From Cladopsammia gracilis (Eukaryota > Cnidaria > Anthozoa > Scleractinia > Dendrophylliidae): 64,000 nt of DNA. The notes under the pieces were generated by a model. It was not told the DNA's origin and ran no database searches. It saw only the letters and a list, made by a program, of their open reading frames with translations. The number at the start of each line of letters is the position of its first letter. Within the stretch, counting starts at the first letter, position 1. Both the position numbers and the translations under genes were made by a program. Of the stretch, positions 20,522 through 31,162 are shown one piece after another. The DNA is taken from contig JAJGOT010000198.1 in assembly GCA_022457155.1 (NCBI GenBank), positions 874,501 through 938,500 of the forward strand. The letters run 5' to 3'.

Positions 20522-23500
20522 ATGGCTGACACTTTCTCCTCTATAAAGCGAAAGCTATCCTTAAGGAGCAGTTCTAGTGGATCAGAATCGAATTCAGTGT
20601 CAAGTTCGCCGTTAGACAAGCGTCCCAAGAGCTCAGAAGATCTAGAAGGACGCCATAGAGACTCGCAAGAGGTGTTCGAGGAGGAAACGGATAAAGAAGA
20701 CAAAATATTACCCACTATAGACATGGCTGACAACGTGACTGCTAAACTTGATACAATTTTAGCTAAGCTTGAAACACTTGATGATATCGAAGCTAAACTT
20801 AACGATATGTGCAAGAAAGTAGAGAAGGTGGAATCCGAAGTGGGAAAATTGCAAAGTGACGCGCGCACTACCGACAGCAAAATAAAAGAGATGGACAAAA
20901 GTTTGACTTGGTTTAACAAGGAATTTGAAATTATTCAAGGCAAGATTAAGGAGCAAGAAGAAGTGAATGACAATCTACATACCAAGCAACTTTACGCTGA
21001 GTCTTATAGTCGCCGAGAAAATGTAAAGTTTTTTGGGTTGGAAGAAAGAGAATCTAATGACGCGATACGGCGAGGCGAAAGATACTCGGGGAGTCTTATT
21101 TGACTTCTTGGAGAGAACCCTGGGATTTGAAAATCCAGCTGGTACAATCGAACTACAACGAGTCCACCGCTTGGGCAAACCTTCAGAGAATAAATCAAGA
21201 CCTATAATAGCCCGCATTCTTCGATATTGTGATCGAGAGGCTGTGTTAAGAGCTTCATTCAACCTCCAAGATCCCAACATCAAAGTACTGGAGGACTTTC
21301 CAAAAGAAATAATAGAAAGGAGAAGAAAGCAAATGCCGAAGCTTAAAGAGGCGAAGAAAAACGGAACAAGAGGCTCCAAGCAGCCTATACTCATGCGCAT
21401 GCGTAAGAAAGTTTTATGATATATTTTAAACATGATAAGAAGATGTCCGACATGGAGAAGAGTTACTTCTTTCATTCAGTCATCGTTCCTGCAAACCACG
21501 TTGTTTACTATTGAATGTTTTGGAAATGAAGGCTGCACCACAATGAAGCCAATGTTTCTTCTTAGTCTTATATATACCAAACGTGAACAAAGTAATGTTG
21601 TAGGGTTGTAGGAGACGCTGTCGTGACACTTAAGTAACGCTGTTTTACCGGAAGTAAGAGTAGCCAGAAGTTGCTAAACAGGAAGTTTAAAGCATGTGGC
21701 CCACATGCCCACAGCATGTGGCCCACATGCTGTAAAAAGAAAATTGATAATCGATATAAAGACTTAGTTTTCCTGTGTTACTAAATCGCATGCAACCGGT
21801 GTAAAATGGGTTATTCCAGACCCCCCCCCCCCCTCCCCGACGGATGCAATATTTTTTTGTCCCTCCCCCGCCCGGATTTCCCGGCCAGGCCGACCCACCC
21901 TCGCACCTTGATTTTTAACCTGCCCGGATTGCCATTAACTTTTTGTAGGCCCTAAATAAACAAGAAATTACATTCAGGAGATCCGGGATTTTTTAAAGTT
22001 TTCAAATCTTTGGTGATAATTGCTATGAATTGGTCAAACGTTTTGTAAATAAACGTTGCGTGACGCATTCACTAAAATCTCTCCGTGATTTTAAGACCAA
22101 ATCGAAATGAAATGTTTCCATAACTTAAAGCTGGTTCTTTAAAAAATGCTTTGATTTTGCCATCTATAATAAGTTTTTTCCAGGCTTCACAGTTTCTTTA
22201 AAGTGTTGTCGCAAATACACAGTTTTGATTTATGCAAATTTCATGAGAAACGGTAATTTGATACAGCAAGCTGTTTTCATTTGACCACTGAATCCAAAAT
22301 ATATTTTCTATAAAAGGTCGAAACTTTTGAATGAAACTCATATTTCCTTGAATGAAAATGTCTTTCCTTTGATTAAAAGAATCAAACACCTTTCACAATT
22401 CAGTGATATTCTGCTTCTGGAAGTCTTGGCGATTTATTGTATTCTAATTACTGCGCGGAACCGGCTAGCGTCTGCAAAAATATATATAAACATCACAAAA
22501 TAATTCAATTCAACAACTTATATTTTTTATGCTTTCTAAAATTGCCAACTTTTCCTGTGTAATAGAGTGCCAATCTTATCCGAAAAAATGATTCGCATAA
22601 TGCTTTCGCTTATCAAAAAAGCAGTTCTGAATGGTCAAAGGTACAGAAATGAAATGCTGGCGGCGTTTGAATGATGAGTTCGGATAGCTCATGGTCTGCA
22701 AACAAACACTTCGATTCACAGCTCGATTTTTCACTAAACCATTTTCCAAATCTTTGAAAACAACACTTGGCCACATTTGGTGAAACCTGTGCTTGGTAAA
22801 GTAGTAAAAAGAACGAGAAAGCGCCATTTACCTTTCCCACGGATCCAAAGCGCGCACGTACAAACAGAACTGCCTTGACAATGGAGTCGTCCAATCCGAA
22901 GCTATCAGAACTGTTTCATCGTACAGCAACCGTGTGAAACTCGGCACAACCTTGCTCTTCGGAAGGTCGGACTTACTTACACAGGTGACAACATAGTGGT
23001 TACTAGTAACCTAGTAACCACAAAAAGCAATAAAGTCAGTAAAAATCGACATTAATATGACACGCATTCCATAGTCCATAATCCACAGAAGTCCAGTCCC
23101 GAAGTCCAATTTTTTTTATTAAAGTTACGACGCTGTTTTGCCGTGTGTTTCTATTGTTCTTTCTTTAAAAGTCTTGAAATTACTCACCACAGGCTGCGAG
23201 GACTGCTCCGGCACAGGCACTGTAAAGAATCGGCAGTAAAAAGGGGAATAAATTGCGAGAGATCCATATTTGGCATTTTTGCCTTGGAAGAACTCTGATT
23301 AAAAATAGCTCTTAGTTTTTCATAATCGCGACAAATTCGGCCTCAAGTTGTATGCTGTGTATAAAAGCAACGTTCACCTCGATGGGAGAAATACAGGACT
23401 GACTTATACAACAATAAGACCAAATGACGGAAAATGTTTGTCATGCGCATGCGTAAGAAACATTTGTCTTATATTTCAAAGTACCATAAGAAAAGAAGCA

Positions 23501-24080
23501 ATTTATATTTCAATATTTTAAACAAGATAAGACGTCCGACATGGAGAAGAGTTACTCCTTTCATTCAGTCATCGTACCTGCAAACTACATTACTATTGAA
23601 TGTTTTATAAAAGAAGCCTGTACCACAATGAAGCCAGAAATTCTTGTGACAATAATATATACCTGACGTGAACAATACTGACGTGAGTAGGGTTGTAGGA
23701 GACGCTGTCGTGACGCTTCAGTAACGTATTTTTGCCGGAAGTGAGAGTAGCCGGAAGTCACTAAACCGGAAGTGTGAAGGGCTATGAACCGGAAATGTAC
23801 AATTTAAAATATGCGTGCATTAATTTGCAAGCAAAATCGTGACACAAAAAATAAAAAAAGAAAAACGGAGGGCATTTTACAACTCATTGAGCTACGCGCA
23901 TGAGTAATAAAAATAATAATAATAACAAGAAAAACGGAGCCGAAACCTTACCTCATGCCGCTTCGCGCATGAGTAATGAAGGTATCCTTTAGCAAAGCTG
24001 AACCGGACAAATTATATATAAATAACAAACTCATCCCAATGTACTCGCTTCTTTCACTTCAACCTCATCTACATAATTAA
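20522..24080 (+). pseudogene. L1/Tx1-type LINE ORF1, frameshifted and split by an insertion
   Basis: ORF1 of a non-LTR retrotransposon, a nucleic-acid chaperone in family members. It starts MADTFSSIKRKLSLRSS with a serine-rich head, then a long coiled coil (ETLDDIEAKLNDMCKKVEKV ...), then the RRM-like segment (YSRRENVKFFGLEERE) and C-terminal domain (RVHRLGKP, ARILRYCDREAVL). There is a frameshift between about 21035 and 21100. At 21366 the frame is cut after KEAKKNG by a 2.6 kb element and resumes at 23975 as MKVSFSKAEPDKLYIN, ending at a TAA at 24080. Removing the element and one AA restores an open frame. The remaining LINE (ORF2) follows 0.6 kb downstream. Confidence 0.85.
21367..23974. 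mobile_element. Helentron-like or unclassified element inserted in LINE ORF1
   Basis: Left end CAAGAGGCTCC..GCAGCC followed by CTCATGCGCATGCGTAAGAAA; right end a hairpin ending CGCTTCGCGCATGAGT. The host DNA shows AA on both sides. The same ends bound the insertion at 35116-36625. Inside, a second left-like end (about 23437, CATGCGCATGCGTAAGAAAC) and a second right-like end (GAGCTACGCGCATGAGTAA, about 23905) show a tandem or nested copy; 21388-21690 and 23437-23775 are direct repeats of about 300 bp. No replicase ORF. Insertion in AA/TT without TIRs and with terminal hairpins recalls Helentron/HINE elements. Confidence 0.65.
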
Positions 24081-24353
24081 CTGAACTTGGATAACACCTA
24101 GGCGGAATCATGTAATTTGAAAAACAATGGATAATTTTAATTTTTAGGTTGTTTTTTTTTTGTTTTTTGTTTTTTCATTCCAACATCTAAAGCAGGTTTA
24201 AATGCCCCTCTCAAACTCATTAATAATTCATGACGAGAACACAAAGGAAATCACTACCGTGAAGGAGGTTTTGAAATCGTTTCTTAATTTGCATAGATTT
24301 TGGCGATTTTATTCCTTCGTTTTCTCCGCATTTAACGATCAGTTTGAGAAGCT

Positions 24354-24494
24354 ATATCAAACACTCGAAACAGTGTTTCATCAGATTTCCAAACACCTTG
24401 AAGTGGTTTAAAAAAACTCGGCTGCGCCTCGTTTTTCCAATCCACTTCTCGGTGTTTGGAAATCTGATGAAACACTGTTCCTCGTGTTTGATAT
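24354..24494. repeat. 141-bp foldback MITE
   Basis: ATATCAAACACTCGAAACAG and ACAGTGTTTCATCAGATTTC at the left are mirrored to the right end at 24494 (GGAAATCTGATGAAACACTG, CTCGTGTTTGATAT). It lies in the spacer between LINE ORF1 and ORF2. Confidence 0.8.
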
Positions 24495-24693
24495 ATTACT
24501 TACAGTTAGCGTCTGGGGCAGAGAGATTGCAAAGGCAGCCTCTTGTGTTATTTTGTTTGTTTGTTGTGTCAAGTCTTGTTTTTTGTCCAATTGGGAGTAA
24601 CACCCTCGCTATTTTTAATACCAAAATTAAGCAATTAGGTTGTCTTAAATATTATATAAACAAATACTACTTTCATTTACGGGTGAAACTCAA

Positions 24694-27415
24694 ATGAATA
24701 ATGTTGACTTTAAATTAATCTCGTTAAACGCTCGCGGGATTCGCGACCTAAGCAAAAGAAACGCCATCTTTTCCTGGATAAATAAACAAAAAGCGGATAT
24801 TGCTTTTTTACGAGAAACACCGGATGTAGTTGATCAATGGAGATTTCAATGGCCAGGAAAAATGTATTATTCACATGGAACAAACCACAGCAAAGGTGTT
24901 ATCATCTTAATTAGCAACAACATACAATTCGAACTGAAGGCTGAAATTCATGATACGGACGGTCGGTATGTGTTGATTGATGCACTAGTTCAAGATTCGC
25001 CATTTTTGTTTTTAAATATCTATGCCCCAAAAATATATCGGAGCAGAGTACCTTTTTTTCGAGTATATTGACAGTCCTTGATGAGAAGAACTTTGACTCT
25101 AGCAGTCAGCTTATTATTGGAGAAGATTTTAACGTGCATTTGGACGCAGAGTTGGATAACTCAGGGGGTAGAATAGAGAAAAAGAGTTCTGTTAAGAATA
25201 TAGAAGAGTTAAAATTTTCGTATGACCTTATTGATATCTGGCGTGTTAGAAATCCTGACAAAAAACAATACACCTGGAGACAGAAACGGCCTATAGTCGT
25301 CTGGATTTTTGGTTAATTAGCGATTGTCTGCAAGATTTTGTAGAACATACCGATATTATACCTTCCGTCAAGTCCGATCACTCTGCCATTATTCTAAAAA
25401 TAAACAGTATTGATGAACACGTTCGTGGTCCTTCACACTGGTACTTTAACTCTAGTTTAATAGATAATGAAAATTATGTGGATTTAATTTCTTCTAAATA
25501 TGATGAGTGGTTAAACGAGTTAGAAGAAGTAAATGACAAAAGACTCCTTTGGGATTTGGTTAAATATAGAATACGACAAACTACTATTTCATATAGTAAA
25601 CAAAAAGCTAAAGAAAGAAGAAACAAACTCAGCGACACTGAGAATAGGCTGAAAGAAAGCGAAAAATTATGCGCGACAGATCCTACGGAAAAAAATATCG
25701 AACACTTCCAAAGGCAAAAACTTGAATATGACTCTATGTTTGATTATATTACCTAAGGAAATATTATACGCTCTAGGGCTACATGGTATGAAAAAGGAGA
25801 AAAGAATAATAAATATTTTTTTAAACCTTGAAAATACGAGGAAAACGAAAAATTGTATACGGAAAATATTTAATAGCGATGAACAGTTGGTTATAGACAG
25901 CAAAGGTATCATGACTGAATTGAAAAACTTTTATGAAGATCTTTATCAAAACAAAGATGCAAGCATTGGAGAAGAGTTGGCTGATGACATTAAAAACTTC
26001 ACTCAAAACCTTAGTATGCCAAAATTATCAGAGAACCTACAAACTCTTTGTGAGGGACAATTATCATATCAAGAGTGTTACAATGCTCTACAAACTTTTA
26101 AAAACAATAAATCTCCAGGCAACGATGGCCTGACAGCAGAATTTTATAAAACATTTTGGCCTATTCTGGGTAATCTTCTTGTAGACTCCCTAAATATCGC
26201 TCACATACAAGGAAAACTTTCTAATTCACAACGGCAGGCAATAATAAGACTAATAGAGAAGAAAGATAAAGATAGAAGATATATAGAGAACTGGAGACCA
26301 ATATCATTACTGAATGTGGATTATAAAATTGGATCCAAAGCATTAGCCTAAAGATTAGAGAAAGTTCTACCGTACATCATTCACGAGAACCAATGTGCCT
26401 AGTATGTCAAAGGCAGAACTATCTTTGATGCGGTGAGATCAATTAACGATGTTATGGAATACACCAAACAGCAAAACATTCCTGGATTAATGACCACTTT
26501 CGATTTTAAAAAAAGCTTTTGATTCGATAAGCTGACAGTTTCTGTTTGAAACATTAAAAGTCTTTAATTTTGGTAATTCATTTGTGAGATGGGTCGAAGT
26601 TCTTTATTCTGATATCTCGAGCTGTGTTATGAACAATGGGTTCGCTTCAGAAATCTTTCAAATTAGGAGAGGTGTCCGGCAAGGTGACCCGTTGTCGCCA
26701 TATCTCTTTATTATCACTCTTAAAATTAAAATATTGCCATACGTGATAACAAAGAAATTGAAGGAATCCAAGTGGGAAAAAGTAACATAAAGCATAATGT
26801 CTTTGCCGATGATCTCACTACGTTTGTAAAAAATGCTAAATCATTTCGCTCATTATCCATACTGTTGAAAAAGTTTGGAAATGTTTCTGGTCTAAAATTA
26901 AATGAAGAAAAAACGGAGGCCTATTGGTTAGGTAGTTAACACCACTCATTTGAAGATATAGGAATAGAAAAGATCAATAAGCCAATGAAAATAGTGGGAA
27001 TTTACTTTACCTATGACTGGAAAAAGTACCAAGAACTTAATTTTAAGAATATTATAAAGTCAATAAATAAATCTTTTAATGCATGGAATTGGAGAAATCT
27101 AACCTTAATTGGCAGAATTCAAATTATTAAATCTTTTGCAATCCCTAAATTCATGTTCCGAGCAGCACAAATTCCGCTTACGAAAGACATTATTAAGGAA
27201 GTTAATACCGCATTATTTAGCTTTATATGGCGAGGGAAAAAAAATTAAACGAGTAAGTTTAATTAGTGATTATAAGAAAGGCGGACTGAGAATGCCACAT
27301 ATCGATACCCTTGTCAAAACACAAAGGATGATGTGTCTGAAAAAATATTACGATGGTGACAGTAGTTCTTGGAAACACTTCCTAAACTATTACTTCCAAG
27401 GAAGGTGCCAAAGGT
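24694..27415 (+). pseudogene. L1/Tx1-type LINE ORF2 (endonuclease + reverse transcriptase), degraded
   Basis: Starts MNNVDFKLISLNARGIRDL, the N-terminus of an apurinic-type endonuclease, with IIGEDFNVHLD (GGDFN site changed to GEDFN) and VKSDHSAI. A linker with a long charged helix leads to the reverse transcriptase: NNKSPGNDGLTAEFYKTFW, NWRPISLLNVDYKI, RRGVRQGDPLSPYLF, FADDLTTF, then SGLKLNEEKTE. The C-terminal tail has FSFIWRGKK and KKGGLRMPHI. At least six frameshifts or stops (for example near 25071, 25316, 25756, 26350, 26523, 26790 and 27246) make it non-functional. FADD is at about 26805. It ends abruptly near 27415, where a minus-strand LINE begins; no poly-A tail is seen. Confidence 0.9.
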
Positions 27416-27419
27416 GAAG

Positions 27420-29140
27420 ATGCAGATAAGAGAGGCTGGAAGTACAAAATACCATGTTGGATTGGAGAACAGTAAAAGAAAAGTGCGGTGCGCTAGCGAT
27501 TCATCCCCCAAACCACAAAAACAAGAAGGCTAATAATTGTAACCAGAAGAAACCAAACTATCCACAGTATAGAAAACCCCATAGGCCACCTTCCAATTTA
27601 AATCAATGACCAAACGGTCTAAGGGCATGAAAAATAAACCGGCCCAGCTGGAATCCCAGTCGAGGTCACCACAAATAGGTTGAAATTTCCCAACACAATG
27701 AGGTTGGGAGATGACATTCCGAGCTACCAAATTCGGCTAGCGCCTCTCCAAAAGAAATAAAAATAATAATTTATTCAACTCGAATTTCCCCCAAGCAGGC
27801 ATGCCAACCAAAGGTGCTACGTACCATACTCTAGACCGGGCAAGGGCATTGATGATTAACACCTTGCCCTGAAAAGAGAGGGATCGCGGACGCCAAGAGT
27901 TCAAACATCGAGCTGCAGCATCAATGCGAGGTCACCAGTTGGACTTTCATATCACCATTACCAATGTGCATGCCTAAAACTTTAACTTTTACAGTGTCCA
28001 TAAAATGGGACCTGGGACATCCTGGCGATCACGCCAGGCCCCCAGCCACAGGCCCTCGCATTTGTCTAAATTACTAAATTTTATTTGAAACCAGATCCTT
28101 TCTCAAACGAATCATAAGTTTCAAAAACAGATAGTGTTGCAAAGTCGGAAGTAGAAATAACAGAGGTATCATCAGCATAAAGAGAGAGACCAGAAAGAGT
28201 GAGGGGAACACGGGGAAGCCGCAGACCTCCAATGTAGGGGTTGGCCTGGATGTTGGCTGCCAAAACCTCCATCAAGATGACATAGGGCCTGATTATATGA
28301 GACGGTCTGGCCCGGTCAGCCGAGATGGCGCATTTTGCCGAGATGACTTTCAGCCCGGTATTACATGATGCGAGCCAGCCCGAACGATAATTAAATTTAG
28401 CATCAACGGTTTTGGCTGAAAGTTGTTGTTTTGAAAATGGCGCAAAGCGTAGAATGTTTCAATTAAGGATTTTTTTCTGCATTTTAGCTCATTTATTTTG
28501 TGCTAACGCACTCTTGTGTACCTCTTAATCATTTAAAGAGAAAAAGAGCCATTTACAGGCGAGCAGGTTTGCTCAGAGGCAAATTTTTGTGCTGTCCCGG
28601 TTAGCCGGGCTGGCCCCGTAAATGCGATTACATGGAAAATTTTCAGCCCGGTTAGCTGGGATCCCGGCTAACCGGGCTGGCCCGGTTGTCATATAATCGC
28701 AAAGTTGATTTTTGTTGCGTTTAACAGGCGTGCCGAGATCTCTGCAAACCGGGCCAGCTCGGCTCATATAATTGGGCCCATAGAGGAGGGGAGAGAGCGG
28801 ACAACCCTGACGAACCCAGCGAGACGACAAAAAAAGTCAGAAGAATATTCGTTTATGATGACAACACTGCGTATGTCCGTGTACAGCAAATGTATTCAGT
28901 GAACAAAGGAGGGACCAAAGCTCAAATGACGAAGGGTGCGCAAAAGAAAGGACCAATCCACACGGTCGAACGATTTTTCTTGGTCCAAGGCCAAAATGGC
29001 TGCAGGACAATTCATTCCACAAGTATATTCGACCACATCTCGCAGGAGAGCAACATTTTCGCCAATAAACCTGCCTTTTATCCCCACAAGTCTGATCTGG
29101 GGCAATGACATAATGGAGGACTTAACCATTTGAGCTAGAG
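27420..29140 (-). pseudogene. Second LINE reverse-transcriptase remnant, interrupted by a MITE
   Basis: On the minus strand from 29140: GRFIGENVALLRDVVEYT, ILALDQEKSFDRVDWSFLL, GFGPSFV-like sequence, then VRQGCPLSPLLY at about 28800. After the MITE at 28285-28779 it resumes with LMEVLAANIQANPYIGGLRL and SLYADDTSVISTSDFA (catalytic YADD), then decays, with FWRG visible near 27760. It differs in sequence from the plus-strand L1-like copy, and is a different LINE lineage. Many stops; no function expected. Confidence 0.85.
28285..28779. mobile_element. 495-bp TIR MITE with ATA target duplication
   Basis: Ends GGGCCTGATTATATGAG and CTCATATAATTGGGCCC are 17-bp inverted repeats with two mismatches. 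ATA flanks both sides (28282-28284 and 28780-28782). Dropping the element and one ATA rejoins the LINE frame (SPLLY to VILMEVL), so the boundaries are exact. The interior repeats CCCGGTTAGCCGGGCTGGCC-like units. A 3-bp duplication suggests PIF/Harbinger-type transposition. Confidence 0.85.
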
Positions 29141-29786
29141 CAACTGCTTTTGATGGTTATTTTTTATTATTTCAACGAAGATACGCGTTAAAACGCGTGT
29201 TGCTGTTGAAAAAGCCATTTGAATTCTGCAGATTTTTTTCTAATGTTCCATCAGAGAACTCCAAATGTAAAACATCGAAGCAGCGATTTGAAAATGTCCC
29301 CTTTTTCGGTGGTCGATTATTCTCTACACTTCAATGTATATTCCTTTGCATTTCCCACGAAAGCCTTGTGCACTGGTTAGCGGAATTACCAAGAAAAGTT
29401 TACAGCTGATGGAGCGTACGATAGATAGATTTGGGGAAATTATGCAAATTGAGAACCCGATCACCTTCAACAGGAGTTGTCTTTGGAAATTGAATACAAA
29501 TTCACTGCAGTATGGCTATGTGAACTGTATTGACACCATTGTAAGGAGAATGTACATGTATAGATTAATTTTGAATTTGAGATTTTTAAAGGGGTAAACT
29601 GGTCATGAAGGCCTAAGGCCTGGTCTTACATATATATATACATATAAATTTAAATACATATAAATATATAATAGAATGAAGCTTGTTGGAAAGGATCCAA
29701 GGATACCGGACACTTGCGCTTAAATAAGGATAAATTGTGTAAACAAAAGCGAGAAGCGAACTTTTCACATGTCCTAAAGTTTAATA
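29141..29786. other. No gene seen
   Basis: Non-coding AT-rich stretch ending in ATATATACATATAAAT-type repeats at about 29625-29670, as found beside other Penelope termini here. Confidence 0.45.
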
Positions 29787-29823
29787 GTAAACGTTTCGTC
29801 CTTCGGGCTTCTTCAGTGCTTAC
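29787..29823 (-). ncRNA. Hammerhead-ribozyme-like motif (candidate)
   Basis: On the minus strand GTAAGC-A-CTGAAGA-AGCCCGAAGGAC-GAAA-C-GTTTAC. The outer arms pair over six positions (one G-T), the CUGAAGA and GAAA core elements are intact, and a CC(C)GAAGG(A) stem II can form. This is the layout of hammerhead motifs in Penelope-like element terminal repeats. No Penelope ORF lies next to it, so it would be a solo terminal repeat. Confidence 0.4.
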
Positions 29824-30738
29824 AGGATCAAAAATACTTGGAATAAAAATTCTTACAGAAATAAGTTCCTTATATAATAATTCTTCTAACATTAAACAAG
29901 AGTCACAAATAAATAAAGCTACATGTACAGAAGAGTTACGTAATAAAGTAAAACTGACAAGTTACATAATAGGCTAAAAATGAAGCTAAAATGTAAAAAA
30001 CATGACAATGTAATGGTGTGCAAATTATGTAAGGGATAATGAACAAGCTCCCCACTCAGGGTCTCCGAATGATCGCAAGGTCAATGTCGTAACAAGGTCC
30101 CCGAGCAGGGCCCCTAAACAATAGCAGTAATAAATTCCCTGCTCGGGGCACCTGAACGACAAGCCAACGCGAAAATAACAGGTTCCCAGAACAAAGCTCT
30201 TGAATGCCAAGACAATTGCAAACAGGAAAGTAACGTAATCGAGCAAAATCAAGCTAAAAATGACAATGGTAAAAGAGACCAAGTGGTGAAATGGGGTGGC
30301 ATGAAAGGTCTTAGTTATATCTAATTCTATTCTTTGAATTGAACTCCGATTTTTTGTTTTTCTGTGGCATCAGGGTGCAAAGCTGTGCACTCCAAAACGG
30401 AGTAAGGTGCGGGATTGCGGAAAATTGGTTCTATTCTTTTCAATTCGTTTTACAACGAAGCATTGAGACAATGAGCTCTATTCTTATTCAATGAGATACA
30501 AAGTAGTATATTCCAATTTTCTGCAATCCCGCAACTTGGAACCAAAACGCTTCCCTAGTTAACAGAGACCAACAGATGCTCATCAACATTATTTCTGTTA
30601 TTTGAATTAAATATTTGTTCCACAATAGCGAATTGAAAGTCAGACAATTCATGTTGATATGTATTAAAATGAATGGCACACGTGTTTTTATTCGTGGTCA
30701 TGGCTGATTTATGGTTGCGAAATCTGACCTTGCATTCG
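29824..30738. other. No gene seen
   Basis: Non-coding. It contains CCCCGAGCAGGG/CCCTGCTCGGGG (about 30102-30150), an inverted pair, and two ATTCCAATTTTC/TGCAATCCCGC-like segments near 30405 and 30515 in opposite orientation. Confidence 0.4.
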
Positions 30739-30795
<57 letters not shown>

Positions 30796-30797
30796 TA

Positions 30798-30876
<79 letters not shown>
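30739..30876. repeat. (TA)n microsatellite
   Basis: About 135 bp of almost pure TA repeat, interrupted once near 30790. It lies at the 3' end of the Penelope-like element, where such repeats are common. Confidence 0.97.
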
Positions 30877-30880
<4 letters not shown>

Positions 30881-30928
30881 ATTGTAAAGGTCAAGAAACC
30901 AACTTCATATAGGTCTTTAGCTGCATTT

Positions 30929-30969
30929 GCTCTACGTTTCGGCCGTCGCCGCCTTCCTCAGGAGCGTAC
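30929..30969 (-). ncRNA. Hammerhead-like motif in Penelope 3' terminal region (candidate)
   Basis: The minus strand reads GTACGCTC-CTGAGGA-AGGCGGCGACGGCC-GAAA-CGTAGAGC. TACG/CGTA or GCTC/GAGC can close the outside and GGC/GCC forms a stem II, with the CUGANGA...GAAA core. It is about 200 bp past the end of the Penelope ORF. Confidence 0.45.
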
Positions 30970-31162
30970 ACTAGTTTGACAATAACGGTAACGGTTAGGT
31001 CAATATGAATTCAAATAATGCACTTACGATAAACGGTTAACTATGACGAAATAGCGCGATAACTTGACAAGTTCAAATAGATTAAAGGCGCGCGCGCGTG
31101 TGTAAATTTAGAGTAGGTCACGGTAATAATACAAGATCACAACTACAAGGAACTTAACATGA

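Noticed and set aside
21367..23974. Canonical Helitron
   Set aside because: No TC start, no CTRR end, target AA rather than AT; only the Helentron-like variant remains possible.
30673..30876. Frame encoding IYIYIY repeats
   Set aside because: Translation of the TA microsatellite.
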